DNA from: Candidatus Woesearchaeota archaeon CG10_big_fil_rev_8_21_14_0_10_36_11
GTDB lineage: Archaea > Nanobdellota > Nanobdellia > Woesearchaeales > GW2011-AR9
Assembly: GCA_002762845.1 (NCBI GenBank)
Contig: PCYB01000078.1
Location: 1 to 14,633 of the forward strand
Reading direction: 5' to 3'
DNA length: 14,633 nt
The notes under the pieces are model-generated. The model worked only from the letters and a program-made list of their open reading frames with translations. It ran no database searches and was not told the origin of the DNA. Positions 6,272-13,626 of the stretch are shown here, in pieces (position 1 is the stretch's first letter; each line of letters begins with the position of its first letter). A program made the position numbers and the translations under genes.

Positions 6272-9200
6272 ATGGGTGTAGATAACCAGAAAGTATGGTT
6301 AGTGTTAGGTATAGGTATTGTAGTTCTTGCTCTTGCATTTCTGTTCATATTTCCATTGTTTAAAGGACCGGTTGCGGGACAGGCGACATTTATAGAGGGA
6401 CAATTTTTTAGTGTTCGGGTAGAAGCTCCGGAAAGTGTGGTGTTTGGGGAGAGTTTTATCATTAAAGTTTATGCAAATCTGGGTGAGGATTATGCGAAAA
6501 GGATTATTCTGCAGTCTTTACCAGAACTTCCCGTTGCTTGTGAGAATGTTCGTAGTGAATTGCCAGTAGTTTACGTTGGTACGGAGGATGCTTTCACGAA
6601 ATTCCCCGCAACAAACTGTGTTATGAGTTCTACTAACGGTAAAACTACAGCGACGGTAGAATTTTTTGTTCCTGACGAGCAAAGAGAACCGCTTGATAGG
6701 TCGTTATTACAAGGAGAAATTCTTATTGCTGAAATAACAATGAGGCCGCTTGGTCAAGAAGGGACTTTTATTTTACCCATTCAAGAAATTGTTATCCAAG
6801 GTGAATCAGGGGTGGGAGATACTTTTAATCTTGTCCAAGAAATTGTTGTTACAAAACCGGAAGAGGTCTGTACAAATGGTCTTGACGATGATTTTGATTA
6901 TACAGTAGATTGTTTTGATTCTGACTGTTACAATTTTGGGCAATGTAGAGACACATCAATACTTTTTTCTGAAAGTATTTTTGGGTTAATGCCGTTATAT
7001 TCTCCTGTCGAACTTAATCTTCCTTTTACTATGGAAGTTTTTGGTAACATGGGACAAACAGAAATCTCTTCCCTAGCTTTTAGTATTAATTTACCTGTGG
7101 GAATGAAATGTTTGAAAGTGCAACCAAAACTGAATGGATGGAATTCAGTGGGCGGTATTTTTTGTGATCCCCAAGAAAGTACTATCAGTGTTGTTCTGAC
7201 ATGTTCTTCTACATATTCTGCAAATGATTGTCAAGAAAACTTACAGAATGGTTTGTTTAATATTGCGACGATAACTCTCGTAGCAGAAGAACCGCTGGAG
7301 AATTACCCTCTAACGAGGGCTGATTTTGGATACATCACTTCTGCTGGAGAAGAAATAACAGGAATTGAAAGTCGTGGTTTTATTGCCGAATTTTTGGAAG
7401 CAACAGATGTTGCTTGTGGACTTAATGCTTTTTGGGATGGTCAGTTATGTCAATGCAATTCCGGCTGGGAGAATACAGATGCTCTTTGGTCAAACGGCTG
7501 CGAGATAGAGTTAGTTGAAATATGCGATAACGAAATAGATGATGATGAAGATGGATTTACTGATTGTGAAGACACTAGTTGTGGTAGTAGTCCACTTTGT
7601 GGGGAGTTTTCTTGTCCAATCTTTACTACAGATTTACAATCTTCTGCTGCTCGTCAAGGTTGCGAAGCAGTTTCTGGTTGTCGGTGGCTGCCCAATTTTC
7701 CTAGTTCTATTGCGGGAAGATGTATTTCCGAATTGAATGAACAGGAAGGAGGTCCTGCAGAAAGTTGTGCGGACCTTTCATTGTTGGGCGGAGGGCACGG
7801 TTGGCAAAATAATTTACGAGAACAATCTTGTGTAACACCCTGTCTGTTTACAGATCGTGAAGGGACTAGTCCTGTGGGTGATACATGTTTATTACTTGAA
7901 GAAATATGTGACGATAGTATTCCTGAACTTGCTTGTCCTCCCGGATCTCAATGTGTAAATGATATCTGTAAAGAGTTTTGTGGTGAAACGGCTTGCCCTG
8001 ATAATGCAATCTGTGGTTATGATTTACAATGTGAATTGCCAATGGAATGTTCTGATACAGACATGGAAGATAATTTTATGATACGGGGAATTGTTACAGG
8101 GAATAGAATCATAGAAGAAACTGGATTTACTGATCAATACAGACTTTTAGATACCTGTGTGGCGGGACAATTAGTGCAATACTCTTGTCATGAAAAACAA
8201 ATTATTGAAAATGAACCTATTAATTGTCCTTCAGGAACTTTTTGTTATAGTTTCGGCTCAGGAAATGGTCTTTGTTTAGGCGAGGACGAAGATGACGATG
8301 GAGTTACTTATTTAGACGACAATTGTCCTCGTTTAGCTAATGCTGACCAATCTGACATAAACGAGAACGGAGTTGGGGATGTTTGTGAAGTTACTTCTTG
8401 TGGAGCGAACGCTCAGTTGATAAATAATGCCTGCCAATGTGAAACCGGTTTTGAGAACGCGAATGATTTGTGGAATGACGGTTGTGAATGGTCTTTCAGC
8501 GAGGTTTGTAATGATGGCCAAGACAATGATTTGGATGAACTGATTGATTTAACTGATCCTGATTGCGAAGCAACAATGGGGATTTTTTTAAGTGAAATTG
8601 ATTTAAATAACGGTAATTTTATACTTAATATCTCAGCAAATACTGGCCAGTTAGAAGTTGGCGAAATAAACGTAACTATATCTTTACCTGATGAAATATC
8701 CTGTAGTCAATTAACTACTCGGCAAAGTATGTTGAGATGGAGTTTCCAACGATTTAGTTGTCAGGATGAAGAAGCAACTTTTTATTCTTTAAAAAACACA
8801 AATGAAGAACAAAAAAGTGAAACTTTCCAAATTTTAGAGATTCCTCTACATGGAATCTTACCTGGAGAATATTTCTTTGGATTAAATGTTAACACTTTCC
8901 TTAATCGAGGAATAAATGTTTTGGAAAGGAATGTTTTTGTTAGCGAATTTAATAATTCTATAATTATCCCTGATACTTGTAGCAATGGTTTTACTGAATC
9001 AAATGAAGAATGTGACGACAGTAATATTGACAATGGCGACGGCTGCAGTGATTCATGTACAATTGAAGATGGGTGGGCAAGGATTGATGGTGAGCTTACA
9101 CAAGTTATTGTTTTAGATTACGATGAAAATGGTGAGAAAGATCTTATGGGGTGGATGCGCGGTATATTGCAAGAAGAGTTATCAGTGCAAGATTTGATAG

Positions 9201-9994
9201 AAAATATCTCAAAAGAGTTACATGATTATTTTTTCATCACTCCTTTAGAAAGTTGTACACCTGAAAACGGATGGGAAGAAGGAACAACATATAGGGTAAC
9301 ACGAGATTTAAGTATTACTGATTTAAATACTCAAAAGCGATGTTTTGAACCAACTGCGGATAATATTATTATTGATTGTAACGGCCATTCCATTGAAGGA
9401 CCAGGAAATCTTGGTGTGGGAATCGCATTAGAATATGCCTCTAACATTACCATTAAGAATTGTGACGTACATGGATTTATTATGGGCGCCTTTGTTTCTT
9501 GGGATAGGCCAGAGGGAACGACTGGAAGAGAAGATTATATTAGTGCAAATAATACATTTTCTGGTAATACCTTTTCTGGTAACAGGAAAGGGGTTCAACT
9601 TGAACGGAGTGTTAATACTATTTTTGAGAGTAATATGTTCTGTGATAATACTGAATCTGATTTTGTGTGTCCTTCAAGTGAAAACTTCTCACGCTCATTA
9701 GGCAATTCTGGCTCAGGAAATTTTATGGACAAAGTCCAACCTTGCTATGATGGGTGGCCAACAACGACAGATTATTCTCCTTGTTCAGAATCAACAATAA
9801 CATTTACTGAAACCATTGCAGCACAACAAATAGATCTCAATGGCGAACCTGTTGAAGTTCTCATCATAGAAAATGCAAATGATAAAGTATTCCTTGAGAA
9901 CGTGTATACAACACTTCAATCAACAGATTCACGAATTATTAAACTGACAAAAATTGCATATTACTTATCCAAATATATTGAAAGCTTAATATGA
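6272..9994 (+). CDS. Large mosaic surface protein with beta-helix domain, operon 2
   Basis: A 1240-aa exported protein. Residues 8-30 are hydrophobic, followed by G-Q-A (36-38). Order of parts: cohesin-like beta-sandwich (46-178); acidic Cys-framed loop (200-219); second sandwich (226-375); EGF-like unit C-G-x-N-A...W-x-x-G-C-E (382-411); acidic loop (418-437); Cys-rich region (443-670); thrombospondin type 3-like Ca-binding stretch with D-D-N-C-P (671-705); second EGF-like unit (710-739); degenerate acidic loop (746-765); third sandwich (768-895); a Myxococcus-type disulfide repeat with C-D-D-x-N and G-D-G-C-S-x-x-C (903-929); and a NosD/pectate-lyase-like right-handed beta-helix (about 1024-1125) with N-I-T-I-K-N-C. 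There is no C-terminal anchor. Codon choice changes near 9740. The stop overlaps the next start (ATGA). Ca-dependent adhesion or glycan binding is plausible, but no catalytic residues can be assigned. Confidence 0.92.
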   Translation: MGVDNQKVWLVLGIGIVVLALAFLFIFPLFKGPVAGQATFIEGQFFSVRVEAPESVVFGESFIIKVYANLGEDYAKRIILQSLPELPVACENVRSELPVVYVGTEDAFTKFPATNCVMSSTNGKTTATVEFFVPDEQREPLDRSLLQGEILIAEITMRPLGQEGTFILPIQEIVIQGESGVGDTFNLVQEIVVTKPEEVCTNGLDDDFDYTVDCFDSDCYNFGQCRDTSILFSESIFGLMPLYSPVELNLPFTMEVFGNMGQTEISSLAFSINLPVGMKCLKVQPKLNGWNSVGGIFCDPQESTISVVLTCSSTYSANDCQENLQNGLFNIATITLVAEEPLENYPLTRADFGYITSAGEEITGIESRGFIAEFLEATDVACGLNAFWDGQLCQCNSGWENTDALWSNGCEIELVEICDNEIDDDEDGFTDCEDTSCGSSPLCGEFSCPIFTTDLQSSAARQGCEAVSGCRWLPNFPSSIAGRCISELNEQEGGPAESCADLSLLGGGHGWQNNLREQSCVTPCLFTDREGTSPVGDTCLLLEEICDDSIPELACPPGSQCVNDICKEFCGETACPDNAICGYDLQCELPMECSDTDMEDNFMIRGIVTGNRIIEETGFTDQYRLLDTCVAGQLVQYSCHEKQIIENEPINCPSGTFCYSFGSGNGLCLGEDEDDDGVTYLDDNCPRLANADQSDINENGVGDVCEVTSCGANAQLINNACQCETGFENANDLWNDGCEWSFSEVCNDGQDNDLDELIDLTDPDCEATMGIFLSEIDLNNGNFILNISANTGQLEVGEINVTISLPDEISCSQLTTRQSMLRWSFQRFSCQDEEATFYSLKNTNEEQKSETFQILEIPLHGILPGEYFFGLNVNTFLNRGINVLERNVFVSEFNNSIIIPDTCSNGFTESNEECDDSNIDNGDGCSDSCTIEDGWARIDGELTQVIVLDYDENGEKDLMGWMRGILQEELSVQDLIENISKELHDYFFITPLESCTPENGWEEGTTYRVTRDLSITDLNTQKRCFEPTADNIIIDCNGHSIEGPGNLGVGIALEYASNITIKNCDVHGFIMGAFVSWDRPEGTTGREDYISANNTFSGNTFSGNRKGVQLERSVNTIFESNMFCDNTESDFVCPSSENFSRSLGNSGSGNFMDKVQPCYDGWPTTTDYSPCSESTITFTETIAAQQIDLNGEPVEVLIIENANDKVFLENVYTTLQSTDSRIIKLTKIAYYLSKYIESLI
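7415..8485 (+). repeat. Duplicated EGF-like units within the mosaic protein
   Basis: Two copies, residues 382-411 (from 7415) and 710-739 (to about 8488), share C-G-x-N-A, C-x-C-x-x-G-[WF]-E-N, L-W and G-C-E at the same spacing. Each is followed within a few residues by an acidic loop (E-I-C-D-N or E-V-C-N-D). The block between the copies is Cys-rich and includes the TSP3-like stretch. This shows duplication of a two-part cassette. Confidence 0.75.
9341..9646 (+). other. Right-handed beta-helix domain (protein level)
   Basis: Residues 1024-1125 show beta-helix rungs: N-I-I-I-D-C-N-G-H, N-I-T-I-K-N-C-D-V-H-G and repeated N-x-F-S-G-N turns. This is typical of NosD/parallel beta-helix proteins, which often bind or cut polysaccharides. 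The domain is short, about four to six rungs. Confidence 0.75.
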
Positions 9995-12489
9995 TACAAC
10001 ATAAAAAAGTAGGAAAACGGTACAAGAAACTTCCACCACATAGTTGGGAACCTCATCCGCTTGCAGAACGTGGTGAAATACGGAAACCGTACATCATAGC
10101 CATCATTACAATAATTTTAGTTATTGCAATTTCATTACTTCTTTTCTTTTCAGATACATTTGTAGGGAAAGCGATTGAATATGTACCTGAAGAGGCGATG
10201 ATGCCTGCACAGGCAGGTATTTTCTTGGAAGATAATGTTATTCCATTTTCGCTGGAAACACCTACGTCTACAGGTGAAAATGTTGTTATACCCATCAAAG
10301 CAATGCTTCCTGAAGGAACAAATACATCTGCTGTCCGTTTTGTCATGACACACAAGAATCTCGTTGTGGATGGAACCTGTGACACTGCAGTAATGTCAGG
10401 TTTACCATGGGGGGATTATTTTAAAACAATAAGTTGTGATGATGAAACAGAAACAATAACATTTGAATACGCAACGCTTGACGTTGAACAAGTACAAAGT
10501 GGGTCGTTTGATATTGCTACTCTTCATTTTATAGCGCCAGGGCCAGGATGGTACAACCTTACGTTTACAGAATTTCGCATTCCACAATTTGAAGAAGAAC
10601 CTCAAGAACTTGCACGATCAATTGGAAATACAATGATTCTTGTACGAGCCATTGAAACATCGTGCGATGATGGTTTTGATAATGATCAGGATGGTTGGTC
10701 AGATGCAGGAAATACATACGAAGACATTGATTGTATCACTGAATTAACTGAATGTCCTATTAATATTCAAACACAACTAACACAAAAATTAGACGACTTA
10801 CAAGCTGAAGTTGATTCATTCAACGATCAATTTACTCAAATTGCAGTTAGTTCACGAGATTCAAAATATATTGATTCGTTACTGTCACAACTTACCTTAA
10901 TGGGTAATTATCTTGCAACATTACAAGAAGAATCTGAACTTTACCAAAGTTTTACATCATCACCATGTGGGTTACGACAATTGCTAAGCGAGTATGGTAC
11001 CCTTATTAATGATATTATAGAAAGTCATAGACAAGTTGATACTTTGTACAGAACAATTTCACGACTTGAACGATGCGAAGATGGTATTGATAATGATGGT
11101 AATGATTTAATAGATTGTGATGACGATAGTTGTGCAACCTATCTACTCTGTGAAGGGAGCGAATTTGGCGAACCTACTCCTCCTCTTGTTTCAGAAATAT
11201 GTGATAACGAAATAGATGATGATGATGATGGATTTATAGATTGTGATGATATTCAATGTGTTGATCATGCAGCATGTGAGGTTGAAATTTGTACAGACAC
11301 CATAGATAATGATGACGATGACTTTGTTGATTGTGACGATCCTGATTGTGTAAATAACTTTGCATGTTTTGTACAGGAATCATGCGAATCAGATGAAGAT
11401 TGTACATCTGATGGTGATGTGTGTATTAATCTTCTTTGCGAAACGCCATGCACTGGCAATGTATGTTATTCAGATTCTGCGCTACGAACATGTACTGAAG
11501 GATACTTAGATATTCCTGAAAGTTGTGAAAACGGTTGTGAAAATGGTGCTTGTATTATAGAAATTAATATTGAAGACAATATATGTGGCAATTCTGTGAT
11601 TAATACTGGCGAAGCATGTGATGATGGTAATAAAGTTGATGATGATGGATGTTCTTCAACGTGCTTTATAGAAGTTCCTTCATGTACCTCAGATGATGAA
11701 TGTATAGAAGGACAACAATGCATTGCAAACATGTGTGAAGTTCCTGTTACATGTGATAGTGATATGCCCTGTGCCGATGAAAACAGAGAATGTATAAACA
11801 ATATTTGTACACCAAAACAAATTAGTACAGAAGACGGAACAGAAGATGGAAGTTCAAACACAGGAAGTACAGAGGGATTATGTCGATCAAGTTGGGCATG
11901 TTCATCGTGGTCATACTGTAACGCATCGTTGCAACAAACACAAACATGTACCGACACGAGAAGATGTAGAACACAACGAACAGAAAACCAGTCTTGTGCA
12001 GAATGTACGCAGTCATGGGTCTGTTCAGAATGGTCATCGTGTAGCGCGAATCAACAATATAGGACATGTGAAGATGAACATAGTTGCGGCGTAACATCAT
12101 TACAGCCAGAATTACAGAAATTGTGTACAGCAGATGCTTCTGGTCCAGTACCATCGTCAATCTCGTCTACGATACGACCACCGTATGTGGAACAAGAACC
12201 ACCAGTTTCCGGATCAACAATTCCCCTCTGGGAAGAATACAAATATTACATTATTGGCGGAGCGGGATTTATACTTCTTGGAATTATTGTCCTTTTTGTA
12301 CTCCATTTTATTCACATACATGCAAGTGCGTCTAACTTTGCTGACTTAAAAGAATGGATATCGAAAGAAAAAGCGATGAGAATACCTGATGAGAACATTA
12401 AGAAAGCGTTACATGACCAAACAAGTTGGACAGATACAGAAATTGAAAGGGCATACGTTGAACTTAGCGGTGCACGGTATTCTATGTGA
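9991..12489 (+). CDS. Membrane-spanning Cys-rich surface protein with cytoplasmic tail, operon 2
   Basis: An 832-aa protein. Residues 1-32 are basic, 33-53 hydrophobic, and G-K-A follows at 59-61. Then come a cohesin-like sandwich (75-218), an acidic loop (225-248), a helical hairpin probably closed by C255/C326 (256-360), three more acidic loops (362-381, 404-423, 434-453), a Cys-rich stretch, a Myxococcus-type disulfide repeat with C-D-D-G-N and D-D-G-C-S-S-T-C (532-558), and two TSP1-like modules (635-700). A P/S-rich spacer leads to a membrane helix (753-776). The last 50 residues lie in the cytoplasm and match a helical motif common in DPANN membrane proteins: L-K-E-W-I, then I-P-D-E-N-I-K-K-A-L and W-T-D-T-E-I-E-R-A. 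If the N-terminus is not cut, both ends are cytoplasmic. It is translationally coupled to the mosaic protein, which it may hold at the membrane. The tail could link the surface structure to inside partners (inference). Confidence 0.92.
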   Translation: MIQHKKVGKRYKKLPPHSWEPHPLAERGEIRKPYIIAIITIILVIAISLLLFFSDTFVGKAIEYVPEEAMMPAQAGIFLEDNVIPFSLETPTSTGENVVIPIKAMLPEGTNTSAVRFVMTHKNLVVDGTCDTAVMSGLPWGDYFKTISCDDETETITFEYATLDVEQVQSGSFDIATLHFIAPGPGWYNLTFTEFRIPQFEEEPQELARSIGNTMILVRAIETSCDDGFDNDQDGWSDAGNTYEDIDCITELTECPINIQTQLTQKLDDLQAEVDSFNDQFTQIAVSSRDSKYIDSLLSQLTLMGNYLATLQEESELYQSFTSSPCGLRQLLSEYGTLINDIIESHRQVDTLYRTISRLERCEDGIDNDGNDLIDCDDDSCATYLLCEGSEFGEPTPPLVSEICDNEIDDDDDGFIDCDDIQCVDHAACEVEICTDTIDNDDDDFVDCDDPDCVNNFACFVQESCESDEDCTSDGDVCINLLCETPCTGNVCYSDSALRTCTEGYLDIPESCENGCENGACIIEINIEDNICGNSVINTGEACDDGNKVDDDGCSSTCFIEVPSCTSDDECIEGQQCIANMCEVPVTCDSDMPCADENRECINNICTPKQISTEDGTEDGSSNTGSTEGLCRSSWACSSWSYCNASLQQTQTCTDTRRCRTQRTENQSCAECTQSWVCSEWSSCSANQQYRTCEDEHSCGVTSLQPELQKLCTADASGPVPSSISSTIRPPYVEQEPPVSGSTIPLWEEYKYYIIGGAGFILLGIIVLFVLHFIHIHASASNFADLKEWISKEKAMRIPDENIKKALHDQTSWTDTEIERAYVELSGARYSM
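10663..11349 (+). repeat. Four acidic Cys-framed loops (protein level)
   Basis: Residues 225-248, 362-381, 404-423 and 434-453 follow C-x-[DN]-x-x-D-[ND]-D-x-[DN]-x-x-x-D-C-x-D-x-x-C; the first copy is looser. The pattern resembles the MopE-type putative metal-binding motif (PF11617), with many Asp residues held by two or three cysteines. Calcium binding is the likeliest role. Confidence 0.75.
11881..12126 (+). repeat. Two TSP1-like modules (protein level)
   Basis: Residues 631-712 repeat W-x-C-S-x-W-S-x-C followed by Q-x-x-T-C and another cysteine. They match in kind the two modules in the last protein of operon 1 and lie just before the membrane helix, as they do there. Confidence 0.75.
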
Positions 12490-12873
12490 TTATTTCACTT
12501 CAATACTTTCTGCAATAACTTCTTTTTTTCCTTCATACTCTTCAACGACACCCGTTATGTCAACATAACTTCCTTCTTTTATGTACAGATTTTCATCATT
12601 GAAAACAATTATGTCCATTGTTTCTGTTCGTTGCCCTTCAACTTCTATAAAGATAACATTTTCAAATGTGCTGAGGCGCGTAACTGTTCCTGCAATGCGT
12701 ACTTTTTCTTCAGCAGGAATCGTATCAATACGGTCAACGATTTCCAATGTAAACTCTTCTGCATAGAAAAAAAGAAAACTTAAACCGAGAAGAGTGACTA
12801 CCAATGCAACTTTAAGGATGGTCTTTTCTTGTAAACCTTTGTTTGGCGTTATCTTTTTGAGGAATTCACGCAT
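12490..12873 (-). CDS. Membrane-anchored OB-fold protein
   Basis: A 127-aa protein. Residues 1-18 are basic, 19-40 form one membrane segment, and 55-127 form an OB-fold: K-V-R-I-A-G-T-V-T (strand 1), V-I-F-I-E-V-E-G-Q (strand 2), M-D-I-I-V-F (strand 3), G-S-Y-V-D-I-T-G-V-V-E-E-Y (strand 4 and turn), V-I-A-E-S-I-E-V (strand 5). OB-folds of this kind often bind nucleic acid (tRNA_anti/PF01336-like), but in short membrane-held proteins the ligand is unclear, and with the basic N-terminus inside, the domain would face outward. The ATG lies about 24 bases after a TATA box on this strand, so the mRNA is probably leaderless. Its stop directly abuts the stop of operon 2. Confidence 0.85.
   Translation of the reverse strand: MREFLKKITPNKGLQEKTILKVALVVTLLGLSFLFFYAEEFTLEIVDRIDTIPAEEKVRIAGTVTRLSTFENVIFIEVEGQRTETMDIIVFNDENLYIKEGSYVDITGVVEEYEGKKEVIAESIEVK
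12521..12530 (+). terminator. Possible T-run terminator of operon 2
   Basis: T7 (12523-12529) is the first long T-run after the stop. It lies inside the opposing gene, because there is no intergenic space between the two convergent genes. Confidence 0.35.
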
Positions 12874-12889
12874 ATATCAATAAAAACTT

Positions 12890-12903
12890 TTAAGTATATT
12901 AAA
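12890..12903. promoter_or_regulatory. Two-way TATA element between leaderless genes
   Basis: TTAAGTATATTAA (12890-12902) is nearly its own reverse complement. Its centre is about 24 bp from the minus-strand ATG (12873) and about 24 bp from the plus-strand GTG (12920), the right distance for leaderless transcription both ways. Confidence 0.5.
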
Positions 12904-12919
12904 ACTTGCTAAAAATGGA

Positions 12920-13306
12920 GTGGTATTTGACAATGTATCTGGAGATCCTGAAGAATGTGAGGGCCAATATCCTTCTCTTAATTATATTTTAGAAACTGCT
13001 TGTCAGAAAAATCCTTGTGGTTTAACTAAAGTTCAGGTTGAAAGTAATAGATTATTTTTTGGCGGTTTGGAAGTAACCGCTAAAGTAGGTCTGCGACAGG
13101 GAGTAATCTATGAAGGTTCTCCTTCAGGCAGAAAAAAAATCAAAGTGCTTTCCGGAACAATAGATTTAATGGTTGAAGGTTGCGAAGTTCCCGTTACTCT
13201 TCATGCAGATGGAAGTACCAGAAATGTTCCTTCAGGGAAACAGTATTCAATAAAAGGAATCGGTTCTACTAATTTAGTAAGAGAAACATGTAAATATAAA
13301 TATTAA
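12920..13306 (+). CDS. Small protein of unknown function, possible FecR-like beta domain
   Basis: A 128-aa product with no family I can name. It begins with GTG. The frame is open upstream to 12884 but has no ATG there, so the start is GTG leaderless (it sits at the right distance from the TATA element) or the gene has lost its true 5' end. Residues about 45-115 are beta-rich, with V-L-S-G-T-I-D-L-M-V, V-T-L-H-A-D-G and V-P-S-G-K-Q-Y-S-I in an order like FecR-type domains (weak resemblance). Five cysteines (C13, C29, C34, C89, C124) and no membrane segment or signal peptide are seen. A missing N-terminus could have carried an export signal. Codon use is of the TCT/ACT-rich kind. Confidence 0.65.
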   Translation: MVFDNVSGDPEECEGQYPSLNYILETACQKNPCGLTKVQVESNRLFFGGLEVTAKVGLRQGVIYEGSPSGRKKIKVLSGTIDLMVEGCEVPVTLHADGSTRNVPSGKQYSIKGIGSTNLVRETCKYKY

Positions 13307-13310
13307 TCAA

Positions 13311-13324
13311 TTTTGTCTTTTTTC
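13311..13324 (+). terminator. T-rich terminator
   Basis: TTTTGTCTTTTTTC starts four bases after the stop at 13306. It has no hairpin, as is usual for archaeal termination. Confidence 0.5.
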
Positions 13325-13343
13325 TCATTCTTCTCCCTAAACG

Positions 13344-13353
13344 TTTATATAGT
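13344..13353 (+). promoter_or_regulatory. TATA box of the 61-aa gene
   Basis: TTTATATAGT is centred 25 bp before the ATG at 13374, which predicts a leaderless mRNA and supports that start. Confidence 0.6.
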
Positions 13354-13373
13354 TTGTTTCTTTATCGAATAAT

Positions 13374-13559
13374 ATGTCCCAAGAAAAGATTATCGAACTA
13401 CAAGAAAGAGTGTTTCTGTTAGAACGCAAGATTAAACCGTTAGAGTGGGACGCGGGCAGAAATCAGATTAACGAGTTCAAATTGAAAGAATTGGGACGTC
13501 TGAAGGAAGAAAATACTTCGTTGCACAAAGAATTGGCTGAACTTCGACAAAAATGCTGA
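13374..13559 (+). CDS. Short coiled-coil protein, unknown function
   Basis: A 61-aa product that is highly charged and helical. Heptad-like leucines run through residues 8-22 (L-Q-E-R-V-F-L-L-E-R-K-I) and 37-58 (L-K-E-L-G-R-L-K-E-E-N, L-H-K-E-L-A-E-L-R), with a break at P23-N34. It is probably a small cytoplasmic dimer. The start fits the TATA spacing exactly and there is no ribosome binding site, consistent with a leaderless mRNA. Its own promoter and lack of close neighbours mean the context gives no functional hint. Confidence 0.7.
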   Translation: MSQEKIIELQERVFLLERKIKPLEWDAGRNQINEFKLKELGRLKEENTSLHKELAELRQKC

Positions 13560-13591
13560 TTTGATACTTTGTTGCAAACCAAATAGAATAT

Positions 13592-13601
13592 TTTATAAAT
13601 A
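13592..13601 (+). promoter_or_regulatory. TATA box of the eS6 gene
   Basis: TTTATAAATA predicts a transcription start near 13620, giving a leader of about 65 nt. That is unusually long beside the leaderless genes around it. Confidence 0.6.
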
Positions 13602-13626
13602 AATTCATAAAATAAGAGCATTATAG

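Noticed and set aside
11466..11957. 163-aa open frame on the minus strand
   Set aside because: It lies fully inside the operon 2 Cys-rich gene. The Ser/His-rich translation is the reverse reading of Asp/Cys/Glu codons, and there is no promoter or ribosome site.
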